The notes under the pieces are model-generated. The model saw only the letters and a program-made list of their open reading frames with translations, was not told the origin of the DNA and did not search any database. From positions 1 to 64,000 of the forward strand of contig NZ_VUNS01000013.1 in assembly GCF_009695545.1 (NCBI RefSeq): a DNA stretch of 64,000 nt, given 5' to 3'. This DNA is from Victivallis lenta (lineage in GTDB: Bacteria > Verrucomicrobiota > Lentisphaeria > Victivallales > Victivallaceae). A program made the translations under genes and the position numbers. Shown here one piece after another: positions 1 through 8,624 of this stretch (the first letter of the stretch is position 1; each line of letters begins with the position of its first letter).

Positions 1-136
1 CGATGAATAACGAAAGTTGACGGAAGCCGAGACAAAAATCAGAACAGAAAACGCCGGAAAATCCGGCAAAAAACAACGTTTGAATCCGCATGAAAAACAC
101 ATGGACAAAATTTCACGGATTCAGGATGGAGTGAAA

Positions 137-1621
137 ATGAAGCGTTTTTCGTTTCTGCTGCTGTCCGGGCTGATGGCGGCCTTCGATTCCGGCATGGCCG
201 CCTCGGGGCAGCCGGACACGGTCAGGAAATGTGCGGTCCCGAACGGCAAAGTGCTGTCGGCCGTATACACCGACGCATCGGAGTTCACCGATGCGAACCG
301 GAACACGATCACCGGGATACCGCCGCGCACCATCGTCAAACTGCTGCTGCAGCCGGCGAAGGGGTCGAACATCAACGTCGAAGTCTGGCTGCCCGACGCC
401 GGCCGGTGGAACGGCCGGTTCGTCGGCCTCGGCAACGGCGGAGCCGCCGGTTCGATCAACCCGGCCGGCTTCATCGGCTGGATCAAGCGCGGATACGCCG
501 TGGCCGCCACTGATATGGGAACCGCGCCGAACGACAACTCCGGCGTCGGCAACCCTGAAGTATGGAAGGACTTCGGCTACCGGGCCACCCATCTGATGAC
601 GACGGCGGCCAGGCAGCTGATCCAAAGCTGTTACGGGAAGCCGCCCGCTTTCTCATATTTCGTCGGCGCTTCGACCGGAGGACAGCAGGCGCTCCAGGAG
701 GCGCAGCGTTATCCGGACGACTACGACGGCATCGTCGCCAATGTCCCGGCCCACTGCCGGACGCCGCTGCATGCGTATTTTCTCTGGAACTGGCAGCTGG
801 TCCGGCGGCACCCGCTGACCCCGGAGCAGGACCGGAGCATCATGCGTTCCGGCATCGAATACATGGCGCAGCGCGAAATCTCGCAGCTGGCCGGCAAAGC
901 CGTCTCCGATCCCCGCGTCACGCCGGAGGAGATCGAGGGCGTGATCGCCCTGGCCATGAAAAACGACCCTTCGCTGACCCCGGAACACGCCGGGATGCTG
1001 CGGAAAATCTTCAACGGTCCGGTCAACTCCGCCGGCGAACGCATCTTCAACGGCGTCCCGGTCGGCAGCTCCATTCTCGCCGCAACCGGACACCTCTATT
1101 TGTTCCGCTGGGCATTCGGCCTCGAACAGGAGCTCGCGGAGCTCAACTTCGATGCGGATATGGACGCCTACACGAAAAAGCTCGGCCCCGTGCTGAACGC
1201 CGAAAATCCGGATCTCTCCGCATTCGCCCGGCGGGGCGGCAGGCTGGTCATGTTCTCCGGCACGGCGGATTCGATCGTCCCGTACCACGCGACGCTCGAC
1301 TATTACGAGCGCTGCGCCGCCGAAGCCGGGTCGCCGGAAAAGCTGCAGGAGTTCTTCGTCTATTACCTGGTGCCCGGCATGGAGCACGGAATCAACGGCG
1401 TGACGGACCCGTTTTCGCTGCTGGTCAACTGGTGCGAAAAAGGCGTCCGCCCCGGCGAAATCCGCCTGAAGCGGCAGTATGGCGAAGAGACGGTCGATAT
1501 CCCGCTCTACCCGTACCCGCAGAAAACCGGGTACACCCCCGAACGCGGCTTCTTCCCGGAGCCGGCGCTCCGCGGCGCCGCCCCCGTCGCCCCGCGCTAC
1601 CGGCCGGAAGCCGCCGAATGA
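137..1621 (+). CDS. Secreted tannase/feruloyl-esterase-family alpha/beta hydrolase
   Basis: The protein has 494 residues and probably hydrolyses ester bonds of plant phenolics outside the cytoplasm. The ATG at 137 is preceded by AGGATGGAG and begins a good signal peptide (MKRFSFLLLSGL, likely cut after GMA); an upstream TTG at 17 would bury that signal. The nucleophile motif G-A-S-T-G-G puts Ser at about residue 179 and is followed by the family-typical E-A-Q-R-Y-P-x-D-Y-D-G-I. Asp378 (in G-T-A-D) and His417 (in P-G-M-E-H-G) complete a likely triad. Family members normally have Cys before the Ser and after the His, forming a disulfide; here these are Ala and Gly, so both cysteines are missing together. 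The gene lies 114 bases before a two-component pair with no obvious link. Substrate unknown. Confidence 0.85.
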   Translation: MKRFSFLLLSGLMAAFDSGMAASGQPDTVRKCAVPNGKVLSAVYTDASEFTDANRNTITGIPPRTIVKLLLQPAKGSNINVEVWLPDAGRWNGRFVGLGNGGAAGSINPAGFIGWIKRGYAVAATDMGTAPNDNSGVGNPEVWKDFGYRATHLMTTAARQLIQSCYGKPPAFSYFVGASTGGQQALQEAQRYPDDYDGIVANVPAHCRTPLHAYFLWNWQLVRRHPLTPEQDRSIMRSGIEYMAQREISQLAGKAVSDPRVTPEEIEGVIALAMKNDPSLTPEHAGMLRKIFNGPVNSAGERIFNGVPVGSSILAATGHLYLFRWAFGLEQELAELNFDADMDAYTKKLGPVLNAENPDLSAFARRGGRLVMFSGTADSIVPYHATLDYYERCAAEAGSPEKLQEFFVYYLVPGMEHGINGVTDPFSLLVNWCEKGVRPGEIRLKRQYGEETVDIPLYPYPQKTGYTPERGFFPEPALRGAAPVAPRYRPEAAE

Positions 1622-1735
1622 CGCCCCCTGGCGCGGAAAACACGAAAAAAATACGATAAAAATCGAGCAAAAGGGAGAGCATGCGGCGTAAAGCGGGCTA
1701 TATTATCCGGTAAAGCAAGATCATCGGAGGGGAAC

Positions 1736-2404
1736 ATGAGAATCCTGATCATCGAAGACGATGCCAAAACCGCCGATTTCATATCCCGCGGATTGAATGA
1801 AGCCGGATTCCGGGCCTGTTGCGCCGCGGACGGGCTGGACGGGCTTTTCAAGGCCAAAAGCGAGCCGTTCGATGCCGCCGTGGTCGATATCATGCTGCCG
1901 AAACTCGACGGCCTCACCGTCATCGAAGAGATCCGGGCCGCCAGGCTGCGGCTGCCGATCATCGTCCTCAGCGCGCGCGATTCGGTCGAGAGCAAGATCA
2001 AAGGGCTCGAGAAAGGCGGCGACGACTATCTGGCGAAGCCGTTTTCGTTCTCCGAGCTGCTCGCCCGAATCCAGGCGCTGATCCGCCGCGCCACCGCCAC
2101 GAGCGAACCGACCGAGCTTACCGTCCGCGACCTTTCACTGGACCTGATCCGACGGAAAGTCACCCGGCGGAACGTGCCGATCGAGCTTCAGCCGCTCGAA
2201 TTCCAGCTGCTCGAATACCTCATGCGCAACACCGGGCGGGTCGTCTCCAAAACCACCATTCTCGAGCATGTCTGGGAATATAACTTCGACACGCAGACCA
2301 ACATCGTCGAAGCGGGCATATTCCGGCTCCGCGAGAAAATCGACAAGCCATTCGACGACAAGATGATCCGTACCGTGCGGGGCTTCGGATATGTTCTGGA
2401 GTAA
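1736..2404 (+). CDS. OmpR/PhoB-family response regulator
   Basis: This 222-residue DNA-binding response regulator has a receiver domain (about 1-118) with the acidic pair E7-D8-D9, phosphoacceptor Asp51 in V-V-D-I-M-L-P and the conserved Lys in L-A-K-P-F. A winged-helix output domain (about 128-220) follows, with the family-typical end V-R-G-F-G-Y-V-L. The overall pattern resembles the heavy-metal group (CusR/CopR), but no metal-resistance gene is nearby, so the signal is unknown. A strong GGAGGGG ribosome site lies six bases before the ATG. The stop overlaps the start of the histidine kinase by 14 bases, so the two are surely one transcript. Confidence 0.93.
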   Translation: MRILIIEDDAKTADFISRGLNEAGFRACCAADGLDGLFKAKSEPFDAAVVDIMLPKLDGLTVIEEIRAARLRLPIIVLSARDSVESKIKGLEKGGDDYLAKPFSFSELLARIQALIRRATATSEPTELTVRDLSLDLIRRKVTRRNVPIELQPLEFQLLEYLMRNTGRVVSKTTILEHVWEYNFDTQTNIVEAGIFRLREKIDKPFDDKMIRTVRGFGYVLE

Positions 2405-4019
2405 AACCGGCTTCCTCTCCACGGTGAAGTGCCGGATCGCCGTCGGCTATGCGCTGCTTTTCGCGCTCTCCTTCGGCGTCGTCTTTACGACGGTCTACTT
2501 TTACTGGCGGCTCAGCCACCTCGAAACGATGGACCGGAAGCTCTCGGTCTTCCTCAACGAGTTCGCCTACGAATACCTGACCGGCCGGGAGTTCGACACC
2601 ACTTTCGGAGCCGTTCCCTTCAAGCGCGTGCCGGAGGCGGCACTCCGGATCATCGAACGAAAAATCGACGGTTTTTCGCCGCTCTCCGCCTTCCGGAACG
2701 TCGGCGACGAACAGCAATTCACCCTGCTCGGCACACAGGGCGGCCGCCTCTGCCGGCTTCGGCTCAATCTGGCGGACGAATCGTTCGAAGCCGAGATCAT
2801 GAAGCACGCCGGACATGCCGGTTTCCTGCAAAAAGAGTTCAACAGCGAAACCTACGGAGAAGGACGGGGCCAGACCTTTTTTCTGCTGCTTTCCCCCGAA
2901 CGCGAGGTGCTGGCCAGTTCCCCGTTCGCACCGCAGCTGCTCGCTTTTCTCAGGGAATTCGATTACCGCCCCGGGCAGGAATCCGTCCAATATACGATCA
3001 TACGTCCCGGCCGGCACAATCTCCGGCTGGCATACCAGCGGCAGTATGACGGCACGATTCTCGCGATCGGCGGCAGCCTCCACGCGATGGACGAGTCACT
3101 GGACCGGCTCATCGCCATTTTCTGCATCACCGGAATCCCGATCCTGCTGATCGGCGCGCTGGTGGGATGGCTGCTCGCCCGGCGGTTCGTCTCCGGCATC
3201 GACCGGGTCTGCCGCGCCGCGGACGTAATCGCCGCCGGCGACTACTCCCTGCGCGTCCACTCCGCCGGGGAAGGCAGCGAAATCGACCACCTGATCCGCA
3301 CCTTCAACCGGATGGTCGGCAATACGGAGACGCTCATGAACGAGCAGCGGAACATCTCCGACAATATCGCCCACGACCTGCGGACCCCGCTGACCCGCAT
3401 CCTCGGGCGCGCCGAACTCGCCGCCTCCGGCCGGCAGGAGCTCGAAATCTACCAGAACACAGTCGCAGACATCGGCGAAGAGTGCTACCGGATGCTGAAT
3501 CTGATCAATATGATGCTGGAAATCTCCCGGACGGAATCCGGCGCAGTCGAAATCACCCGCAGCCGTTTCGATTTCCGCGCCATGCTGCGGCGTTCCGCAG
3601 AGCTGTTTTCGATGCCGGCCGAACAGAAACATCAGAAACTGACGCTCCGCCTGCCGGAAACGCCGGTCCTGGTCTGCTGTGACCAGCAGAAACTTCAGCA
3701 GGTCGCCGCCAACCTCCTCGACAATGCAATCAAATTCACTCCCGAGGGCGGCGCCGTCGATGTCGAACTGAGCGTCTGCGACGGCGAAATCCGCTTCTCC
3801 GTCGCGGATACCGGCTGCGGCATCCGCGAGGAGGAGCGCCCGGAAATCTTCAAGCGGTTCTACCGGGCGGACAACAGCCGTTCGCTGCCCGGCAACGGGC
3901 TCGGCCTGAGTCTCGTCTCGGCCATCGTCACGGCTGCCGGCGGCAGCATCACCGTCGAAGCCGTCCTTCCGCGGGGCAGCCGGTTCACCGTCCGCCTCCC
4001 CGGCCTTCTCGCCAAATAA
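2391..4019 (+). CDS. Membrane sensor histidine kinase, partner of the upstream response regulator
   Basis: This 542-residue protein has a membrane segment at about 16-39, an extracytoplasmic sensor region of about 200 residues without a recognised fold, and a second membrane segment at about 240-262. HAMP follows (about 262-315), then a HisKA domain with the phosphoacceptor His328 in N-I-A-H-D-L-R-T-P-L-T. The ATPase domain shows the N box (L-L-D-N-A-I-K-F-T-P), G1 (D-T-G-C-G-I) and G2 (G-N-G-L-G-L-S-L). The arrangement is that of CusS-like kinases. The 14-base overlap with the regulator implies translational coupling. What it senses cannot be read from the sequence; the upstream esterase is a possible but unproven target. 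Confidence 0.92.
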   Translation: MFWSKTGFLSTVKCRIAVGYALLFALSFGVVFTTVYFYWRLSHLETMDRKLSVFLNEFAYEYLTGREFDTTFGAVPFKRVPEAALRIIERKIDGFSPLSAFRNVGDEQQFTLLGTQGGRLCRLRLNLADESFEAEIMKHAGHAGFLQKEFNSETYGEGRGQTFFLLLSPEREVLASSPFAPQLLAFLREFDYRPGQESVQYTIIRPGRHNLRLAYQRQYDGTILAIGGSLHAMDESLDRLIAIFCITGIPILLIGALVGWLLARRFVSGIDRVCRAADVIAAGDYSLRVHSAGEGSEIDHLIRTFNRMVGNTETLMNEQRNISDNIAHDLRTPLTRILGRAELAASGRQELEIYQNTVADIGEECYRMLNLINMMLEISRTESGAVEITRSRFDFRAMLRRSAELFSMPAEQKHQKLTLRLPETPVLVCCDQQKLQQVAANLLDNAIKFTPEGGAVDVELSVCDGEIRFSVADTGCGIREEERPEIFKRFYRADNSRSLPGNGLGLSLVSAIVTAAGGSITVEAVLPRGSRFTVRLPGLLAK

Positions 4020-4046
4020 AAACGGGGGAGGCGTTTCGCCTCCCCC
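4012..4046 (-). terminator. Intrinsic terminator of the DEAD-box helicase gene
   Basis: A perfect 10-bp stem GGGGGAGGCG / CGCCTCCCCC (4024-4033 and 4037-4046) with a three-base loop. On the minus strand it is followed by GTTTTTATTT. It sits in the 53-base gap between the converging kinase and helicase genes and may stop both transcripts. Confidence 0.85.
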
Positions 4047-4072
4047 TCCCCCTGCCCGGCGGCTGCCGGAAA

Positions 4073-5683
4073 TCAGCGGCGGCTGCGGCCGCGGCTGCCG
4101 CTCGAAGAACGGCGGAAGGAACTGCCGCCGGACGAGCGCCGCCCGGCCTGCTTTGCGGGCTTCGCGCCCGGAACCGGCTCCGGCATCCGGAGCATTTCAT
4201 CGGTCGGCTGTTCACTCGGGAACTGGACGCCGAGCAGCTTTTCGATATCCGGCAGGAAATACGCGCCGTATTCGCAGAGGAAGCTGATCGATTTGCCGGT
4301 ATGCCCGGCGCGGCCGGTACGGCCGATGCGGTGGACGTAATCCTCGGCGCGCTCCGGCAAATCGTAGTTGATGACCAGCGAAACGTTGTCGACATGGATG
4401 CCGCGCGCGGCGACGTCGGTCGCAATGACGATCTTTTCGGTTCCGGCCCGGAATTTCTCGAGGATTTTGATCCGCTTGTCCTGCGGAATGTCGCCGGACA
4501 GCACCGGGACGTCGTAGCCGAAACGGGCGAGGTCGTACTGCAGCCGCAGGTTCACATCCTTGCGGTTGCCGAAGATAATGATCCGCTCATACGGTTCGGT
4601 GCGGAGAATGTGCAGCAGGAGCGCGAGTTTCTCGTCGCGCAGCACGGAGAAAAACGTCTGCTCGATGTTCTCGCTGACCATGTTCTCCGGCTCGCTCTCG
4701 AAAACGACCGGATCGGCCAGCCAGTCCGAAGTGAACCGCAGAATGTGATCCTCGAGCGTCGCCGAGAACAGGAGCGTCTGGCGTTCTCCCTTCTTCGGCA
4801 GCTGCGCCACGATCCGCTTCACGTCCGGAATAAACCCCATGTCGAGCATGCGGTCCGCCTCGTCGATGACCAGAACCTCGACCTTCGAAAGATCGAGGTC
4901 TCCGCCGCGCGAATAATCGATGATGCGCCCCGGGGTGCCGATGACGAGATCGACCGGCTGCCGCAGGGAACGGCGCTGCTTCTCATGGTCCATGCCGCCG
5001 AATACGACGACGCTGGTCAGCCCTGTGAAGACGCCGAGCGCTTCGGCATCCTTATGGATCTGCATCGCAAGTTCGCGGGTCGGCGCCAGTACGAGGGAAC
5101 GCGGCCGGCCCGGCTTGCGGTCACCCTCCAGCGGATTGTTCAGGAAGCGCGTGAAAGTCGCCAGCAGGAACGCGGCCGTCTTGCCGGTTCCGGTCTGCGC
5201 CTTGCCGGCCAGGTCGCGCCGCTCAAGCAGCGCCGGAAGCGCCAGTGCCTGAATCGGGGTGCAATATTCGAATCCGGCGTTCTGCACGCCGTACTGGACC
5301 TCTTCATGCAGCGGCAGATCGAGAAACCGCACCTTGCCCTCCGCCGGCGGAACCTCTTTGAGCGCGGCGGGATGCTCCGGCTTCGGGGCCTTCGGCGCAT
5401 CCGGGGTCTCGACCTGAACCGGACGTTCGGAACGTTCGCGCTTCGGGCCGCGCTCGCGTTTCGGGCGGGAGGACGCTGCGACGCGCCCCTCTCCGTCGCG
5501 GGACCGTTCCCGCGTTTTTTCCCCCTGCTTCTCCCGCGCCCTGCGGGACGGCTGTTCCCTGGCGGCGCGCGGCTTCTTCTTCTCCTCCGGCTTTTTCGCG
5601 GCCGGTTCGATTTTCACGACGACCTTATGCTGCTCATCGACTCCGAGCAGGACTTTCAGGGCTTTCTTCAGTTTCTTCAGCAT
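4073..5683 (-). CDS. DEAD-box ATP-dependent RNA helicase with charged N- and C-terminal tails
   Basis: This 536-residue RNA helicase probably acts in ribosome assembly or RNA turnover. The start at 5683 (MLKKLKKALK) has GGAGGAAAG upstream; a longer frame to 5731 lacks such support. After an Arg/Lys/Glu-rich linker of about 110 residues come the Q motif, motif I (A-Q-T-G-T-G-K-T), Ia (P-T-R-E-L-A), II (D-E-A-D), III (S-A-T), V (A-T-D-V-A-A-R-G-I) and VI (H-R-I-G-R-T-G-R-A-G). The C-terminal 40 residues are Arg/Ser-rich, ending in a glycine-spaced basic tail likely to bind RNA. The layout resembles RhlB/RhlE proteins, but I would not name it more exactly. Monocistronic, with its own terminator. 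Confidence 0.93.
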   Translation of the reverse strand: MLKKLKKALKVLLGVDEQHKVVVKIEPAAKKPEEKKKPRAAREQPSRRAREKQGEKTRERSRDGEGRVAASSRPKRERGPKRERSERPVQVETPDAPKAPKPEHPAALKEVPPAEGKVRFLDLPLHEEVQYGVQNAGFEYCTPIQALALPALLERRDLAGKAQTGTGKTAAFLLATFTRFLNNPLEGDRKPGRPRSLVLAPTRELAMQIHKDAEALGVFTGLTSVVVFGGMDHEKQRRSLRQPVDLVIGTPGRIIDYSRGGDLDLSKVEVLVIDEADRMLDMGFIPDVKRIVAQLPKKGERQTLLFSATLEDHILRFTSDWLADPVVFESEPENMVSENIEQTFFSVLRDEKLALLLHILRTEPYERIIIFGNRKDVNLRLQYDLARFGYDVPVLSGDIPQDKRIKILEKFRAGTEKIVIATDVAARGIHVDNVSLVINYDLPERAEDYVHRIGRTGRAGHTGKSISFLCEYGAYFLPDIEKLLGVQFPSEQPTDEMLRMPEPVPGAKPAKQAGRRSSGGSSFRRSSSGSRGRSRR

Positions 5684-5727
5684 GTTACACTTCTTTCCTC
5701 CGGGTGCTTGCGAATGGTTGGCGCACC

Positions 5728-6606
5728 TCACAGATTTTTAACGACTTCTTTCAGATATGCGGCGAACGCTTCGCGGAATTCGGGACGCCGCAGCCCGAAT
5801 TCGACGGTTCCGGTCAGGAACCCGAGTTTATTGCCGAGATCGTAGCGTTTTCCGGCGATGACCCGCCCGTACATTGCACGGCGCGAGAGCAGAAGGCGCA
5901 TCGCGTCGGTCAGCTGGATCTCGTTGCCTTTGCCGCGCGGCGTCCTTTCCAGCGCCGCCATGATATCCGGCGTGAAGATGTAGCGGGAGGCGATGACCAG
6001 ATTGCTCGGCGCCTCCTCCGGAGCGGGCTTCTCGACCCACCCGTTGACTTTGTAAAGCCCCTCGCCGATACATTCGCCGTCCACCACGCCGTAGCGGCTC
6101 ACCCGCTCCATCGGGACCGTCTCGAGCGCGGTGACCGGAGACTCGAACGTTTCGAAGGCCGCGACAAGCTGGCCGGTGACCGTCGTCTCCGTCGCCGAAT
6201 CAAGCACGGTATCGCCGAGCAGCACCGCGAACGGCTCGTTCCCGACGAACGACTTCGCGCAGCGCACGGCGTCGCCGAGCCCGTTCAGCTCCTGCTGGTG
6301 GATGTAGTGAATATCGGCAAGGCGGCTGATGGAGCGGAGCTCTTCGAGGAGCTCCTGCTTCTTCGTGGCCTCGAGCCGGCTTTCAAGCTCGAAGGCGCGG
6401 TTGAAATGATCCTGAATCGCATTTTTCCCATTGCTGGTGATGATCAGGATCTGGTCGATTCCGGCGGCCGCCGCCTCTTCGACGACATACTGAATCACCG
6501 GTTTGTCGACAAGCGGAATCAGCTCTTTCGGCACGGCCTTGGTGAACGGGAGGAAGCGCGTGCCGAATCCGGCGGCGGGAATGACGGCCTTGCGAATCTT
6601 CTTCAT
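5728..6606 (-). CDS. galU: UTP--glucose-1-phosphate uridylyltransferase (GalU-type)
   Basis: This 292-residue nucleotidyltransferase should join a sugar 1-phosphate and UTP to give a UDP-sugar and pyrophosphate. The nucleotide-binding signature (A-A-G-F-G-T-R-F-L-P-F-T-K-A-V-P-K-E-L at about 10-28), P-V-I-Q-Y-V-V-E-E-A, and the later V-L-L-G-D and G-W-V-E-K-P motifs all match bacterial GalU, as does the length. The start ATG at 6606 overlaps the stop of the upstream GHMP kinase by four bases (ATGA), so the two proteins are translationally coupled. That pairing suggests the natural substrate may be the kinase product (perhaps glucuronate 1-phosphate) as well as, or instead of, glucose 1-phosphate; this is inference. 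Confidence 0.92.
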   Translation of the reverse strand: MKKIRKAVIPAAGFGTRFLPFTKAVPKELIPLVDKPVIQYVVEEAAAAGIDQILIITSNGKNAIQDHFNRAFELESRLEATKKQELLEELRSISRLADIHYIHQQELNGLGDAVRCAKSFVGNEPFAVLLGDTVLDSATETTVTGQLVAAFETFESPVTALETVPMERVSRYGVVDGECIGEGLYKVNGWVEKPAPEEAPSNLVIASRYIFTPDIMAALERTPRGKGNEIQLTDAMRLLLSRRAMYGRVIAGKRYDLGNKLGFLTGTVEFGLRRPEFREAFAAYLKEVVKNL

Positions 6607-7622
6607 CGCGCGCACCCCGTTCCGACGATCTCCGGCTTGATCACGTTGATCCCTTCCGTTTTCAGGACCCGGACAAGCTCGCAGTACATCTTCTCGTTCT
6701 CGTAGGTTCCGATGATCGCGCCGCCGGAACCGGTGAATTTCGCCGAGGCGCCGACCGAGCGGGCGAGCTCGACCATCTGCCGGTTCTTGGAGCTGACCGC
6801 GTTCGGGCAGACTTCGCAGCGGAGATCGAAATTGCGGTTCAGCAGCTCCGGGACAGCATTGAAATCCCGCCGCTCGAAAGCGGTCTTGACCCGGCAGGTC
6901 AGCTGCGCCCACTCCTCCATGGCGGCCACCACCTGAGGGACGCCGGATTCGTAGTCCTCGCGCAGGCGGCTGTGCAGCACCTCGGAGCCCTCCGCAAGAT
7001 CCGTACGGTAAGCGACGTACAGATTCAGCCCGGCCGGAATTTCGATCGGCTCATACCGCCCGATGCCGTGCTCGCGCATGTACTCGCGGTCGAAGTCCAT
7101 AAACACCGGCGTATTATAGGCCTGCGCGACACGATCCTGCAGCCCGGCCGGAATGCCGAGCTCGTCCCGTTCAGTGGAGAGCACGACGTTGGCCAGCACG
7201 GCCGGGGCGAGCTTCACATGATAGAACTCCATCATGGCCCGCATCGCGGCGGTGATGATCGCCGACGACCCCGCCAGCCCGAGCCGGTTCGGAATCGTGC
7301 TCGAATAGCGGATCGTGAAATTCTTCTTCTCGAGCCTGATCCCTTCGGCGTGACAGAACTCGTTGAACTTTTTGACCGCCGCCTTCAGCAGGCGGATTCC
7401 GCCGTAATAGCCGTACTGCTGCACATCGGCGCTGAGCGCATCCATGCACGAAAAAATATTATGATCGCGCTTTGAAGGCCACAGCTCGAGCTCGGGCGTC
7501 TCATACAGCTCCGCCTCCGCCTGGTAATTGCGAAACACAAAAGCAATCGTTTTGCCGTGATAACCGTCGGAAGGGTTCCCGATAAGCGCCGCGCGGGGAA
7601 ACGCGATGGTTTTGATGATCAT
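6603..7622 (-). CDS. GHMP kinase resembling plant glucuronokinase
   Basis: This 339-residue GHMP-superfamily sugar kinase has the ATP-binding motif P-N-R-L-G-L-A-G-S-S-A and the C-terminal K-F-T-G-S-G-G-A. Several stretches match what I remember of plant glucuronokinases rather than galacto- or mevalonate kinases: G-N-P-S-D-G-Y-x-G-K-T-I near the N-terminus, G-Y-Y-G-G-I-R-L-L, E-L-G-I-x-A-G-L-Q-D-R-V-A-Q and N-F-D-L-R. The proposed reaction is glucuronate + ATP to glucuronate 1-phosphate; a related uronate or hexose substrate is possible. It is the first gene of a two-gene operon with galU (ATGA overlap), which would convert the product to a UDP-sugar. Its promoter is visible upstream. The GHMP fold is certain, the substrate moderately so. 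Confidence 0.85.
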   Translation of the reverse strand: MIIKTIAFPRAALIGNPSDGYHGKTIAFVFRNYQAEAELYETPELELWPSKRDHNIFSCMDALSADVQQYGYYGGIRLLKAAVKKFNEFCHAEGIRLEKKNFTIRYSSTIPNRLGLAGSSAIITAAMRAMMEFYHVKLAPAVLANVVLSTERDELGIPAGLQDRVAQAYNTPVFMDFDREYMREHGIGRYEPIEIPAGLNLYVAYRTDLAEGSEVLHSRLREDYESGVPQVVAAMEEWAQLTCRVKTAFERRDFNAVPELLNRNFDLRCEVCPNAVSSKNRQMVELARSVGASAKFTGSGGAIIGTYENEKMYCELVRVLKTEGINVIKPEIVGTGCAR

Positions 7623-7669
7623 AATGAAATTTTCCGCAATCTGACTTTTTAATTTCCGCTTAATCCGGT

Positions 7670-7698
7670 AATATACCGTTCCCCGCCGACTTTTGCAA
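7670..7698 (-). promoter_or_regulatory. Sigma-70-type promoter of the glucuronokinase-galU operon
   Basis: On the minus strand TTGCAA (7698-7693), a 17-base spacer and TATATT (7675-7670), about 45 bases before the kinase start. It diverges from the HAD gene promoter. Confidence 0.65.
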
Positions 7699-7748
7699 AC
7701 CGTTTACCGCGTTTTCATCGAAATGCCGGAAAAATACCGTGCCGCATC

Positions 7749-7777
7749 TTGAAAAAGCGGACAGAATGCGATATATT
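7749..7777 (+). promoter_or_regulatory. Sigma-70-type promoter of the HAD phosphatase-MATE operon
   Basis: TTGAAA (7749-7754), 17-base spacer, TATATT (7772-7777), in an AT-rich stretch 40 bases before the start codon. This is nearly ideal spacing and sequence. Confidence 0.75.
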
Positions 7778-7817
7778 TAATAAATAAGATTTATAAATAA
7801 TCAATTGAGGTGTAGAC

Positions 7818-8612
7818 ATGATCAGGCTGGTGGCTGCGGACATGGACGGAACTCTGCTGAACAGCCGGGGGGAGATTCCCGCCGGATTCGGCGACGCCGT
7901 CCGCGCGCTTTCCGGGAACGGCGTCCGTTTCGCCGTCGCCAGCGGGCGCCAGTACGAGGGCGTGGTGAATTACTTCGACGGCCTGCGGGACGAAATCATC
8001 TTTCTCTGTGAAAACGGCGCCCGGGTGGTCTGGCGCGGGGAGGATATATTTCTCTCGGAGGTCCCGTTTCCGAAGCTCTCCGAACCGGCGGAGCTGATCC
8101 GGTCGATCCCGAACGCCTATCCGCTGATCTGCGGAACCGGAGCCGCCTGGATCGAAAGCGACGACGCCGTCCTGCTCGAAAACGCCTCCATTTATTATAA
8201 ACGGCTCGAGATCGTTCCGGATGTCCTCGAGGCCGCGAAGCACGACCGGATCTGCAAGATCGCGGCCTTCGACGCCGACGGCGCGGAATCCAACAGCTAC
8301 CCGCCGCTCCGCCGCTTCGAAGACCGATTCCGGGTCACGCTCTCCGCGAGATGCTGGGTGGACCTCATGAATCCCGGCGTCGACAAGGGGCTCGCCATGC
8401 GGAAGCTGCAGGAGTATTTCGGCTGTTCGCCGGAGGAGACGATGGCTTTCGGCGATTACCTGAACGACGTCCCCATGATGGAGTACAGCTTTTACAGTTA
8501 CGCGATGGCGAACGCGCATCCGGATCTGAAGCTGCTCTGCCGGTACGAAACACTCTCCAACGACGAAAACGGCGTAATGACCGCCATGCGGGAACGTTTC
8601 CCGTTTCTTTGA
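7818..8612 (+). CDS. HAD-superfamily Cof-type sugar phosphatase
   Basis: This 264-residue cytoplasmic phosphatase belongs to the Cof/YidA-like subfamily, which usually removes phosphate from small sugar phosphates. Motif I (A-A-D-M-D-G-T-L-L) holds the nucleophile Asp8. The later motif G-D-Y-L-N-D-V-P-M-M is the Mg-binding acidic motif IV, and the D-K-G-L-A-M stretch before it contains the conserved Lys. A large C2-type cap lies between. GAGGTG precedes the ATG by a short spacer. The MATE transporter gene starts 12 bases downstream, so the two are probably co-transcribed. The substrate is unknown, as usual for this family. Confidence 0.88.
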   Translation: MIRLVAADMDGTLLNSRGEIPAGFGDAVRALSGNGVRFAVASGRQYEGVVNYFDGLRDEIIFLCENGARVVWRGEDIFLSEVPFPKLSEPAELIRSIPNAYPLICGTGAAWIESDDAVLLENASIYYKRLEIVPDVLEAAKHDRICKIAAFDADGAESNSYPPLRRFEDRFRVTLSARCWVDLMNPGVDKGLAMRKLQEYFGCSPEETMAFGDYLNDVPMMEYSFYSYAMANAHPDLKLLCRYETLSNDENGVMTAMRERFPFL

Positions 8613-8624
8613 ACAGGTATCTCC

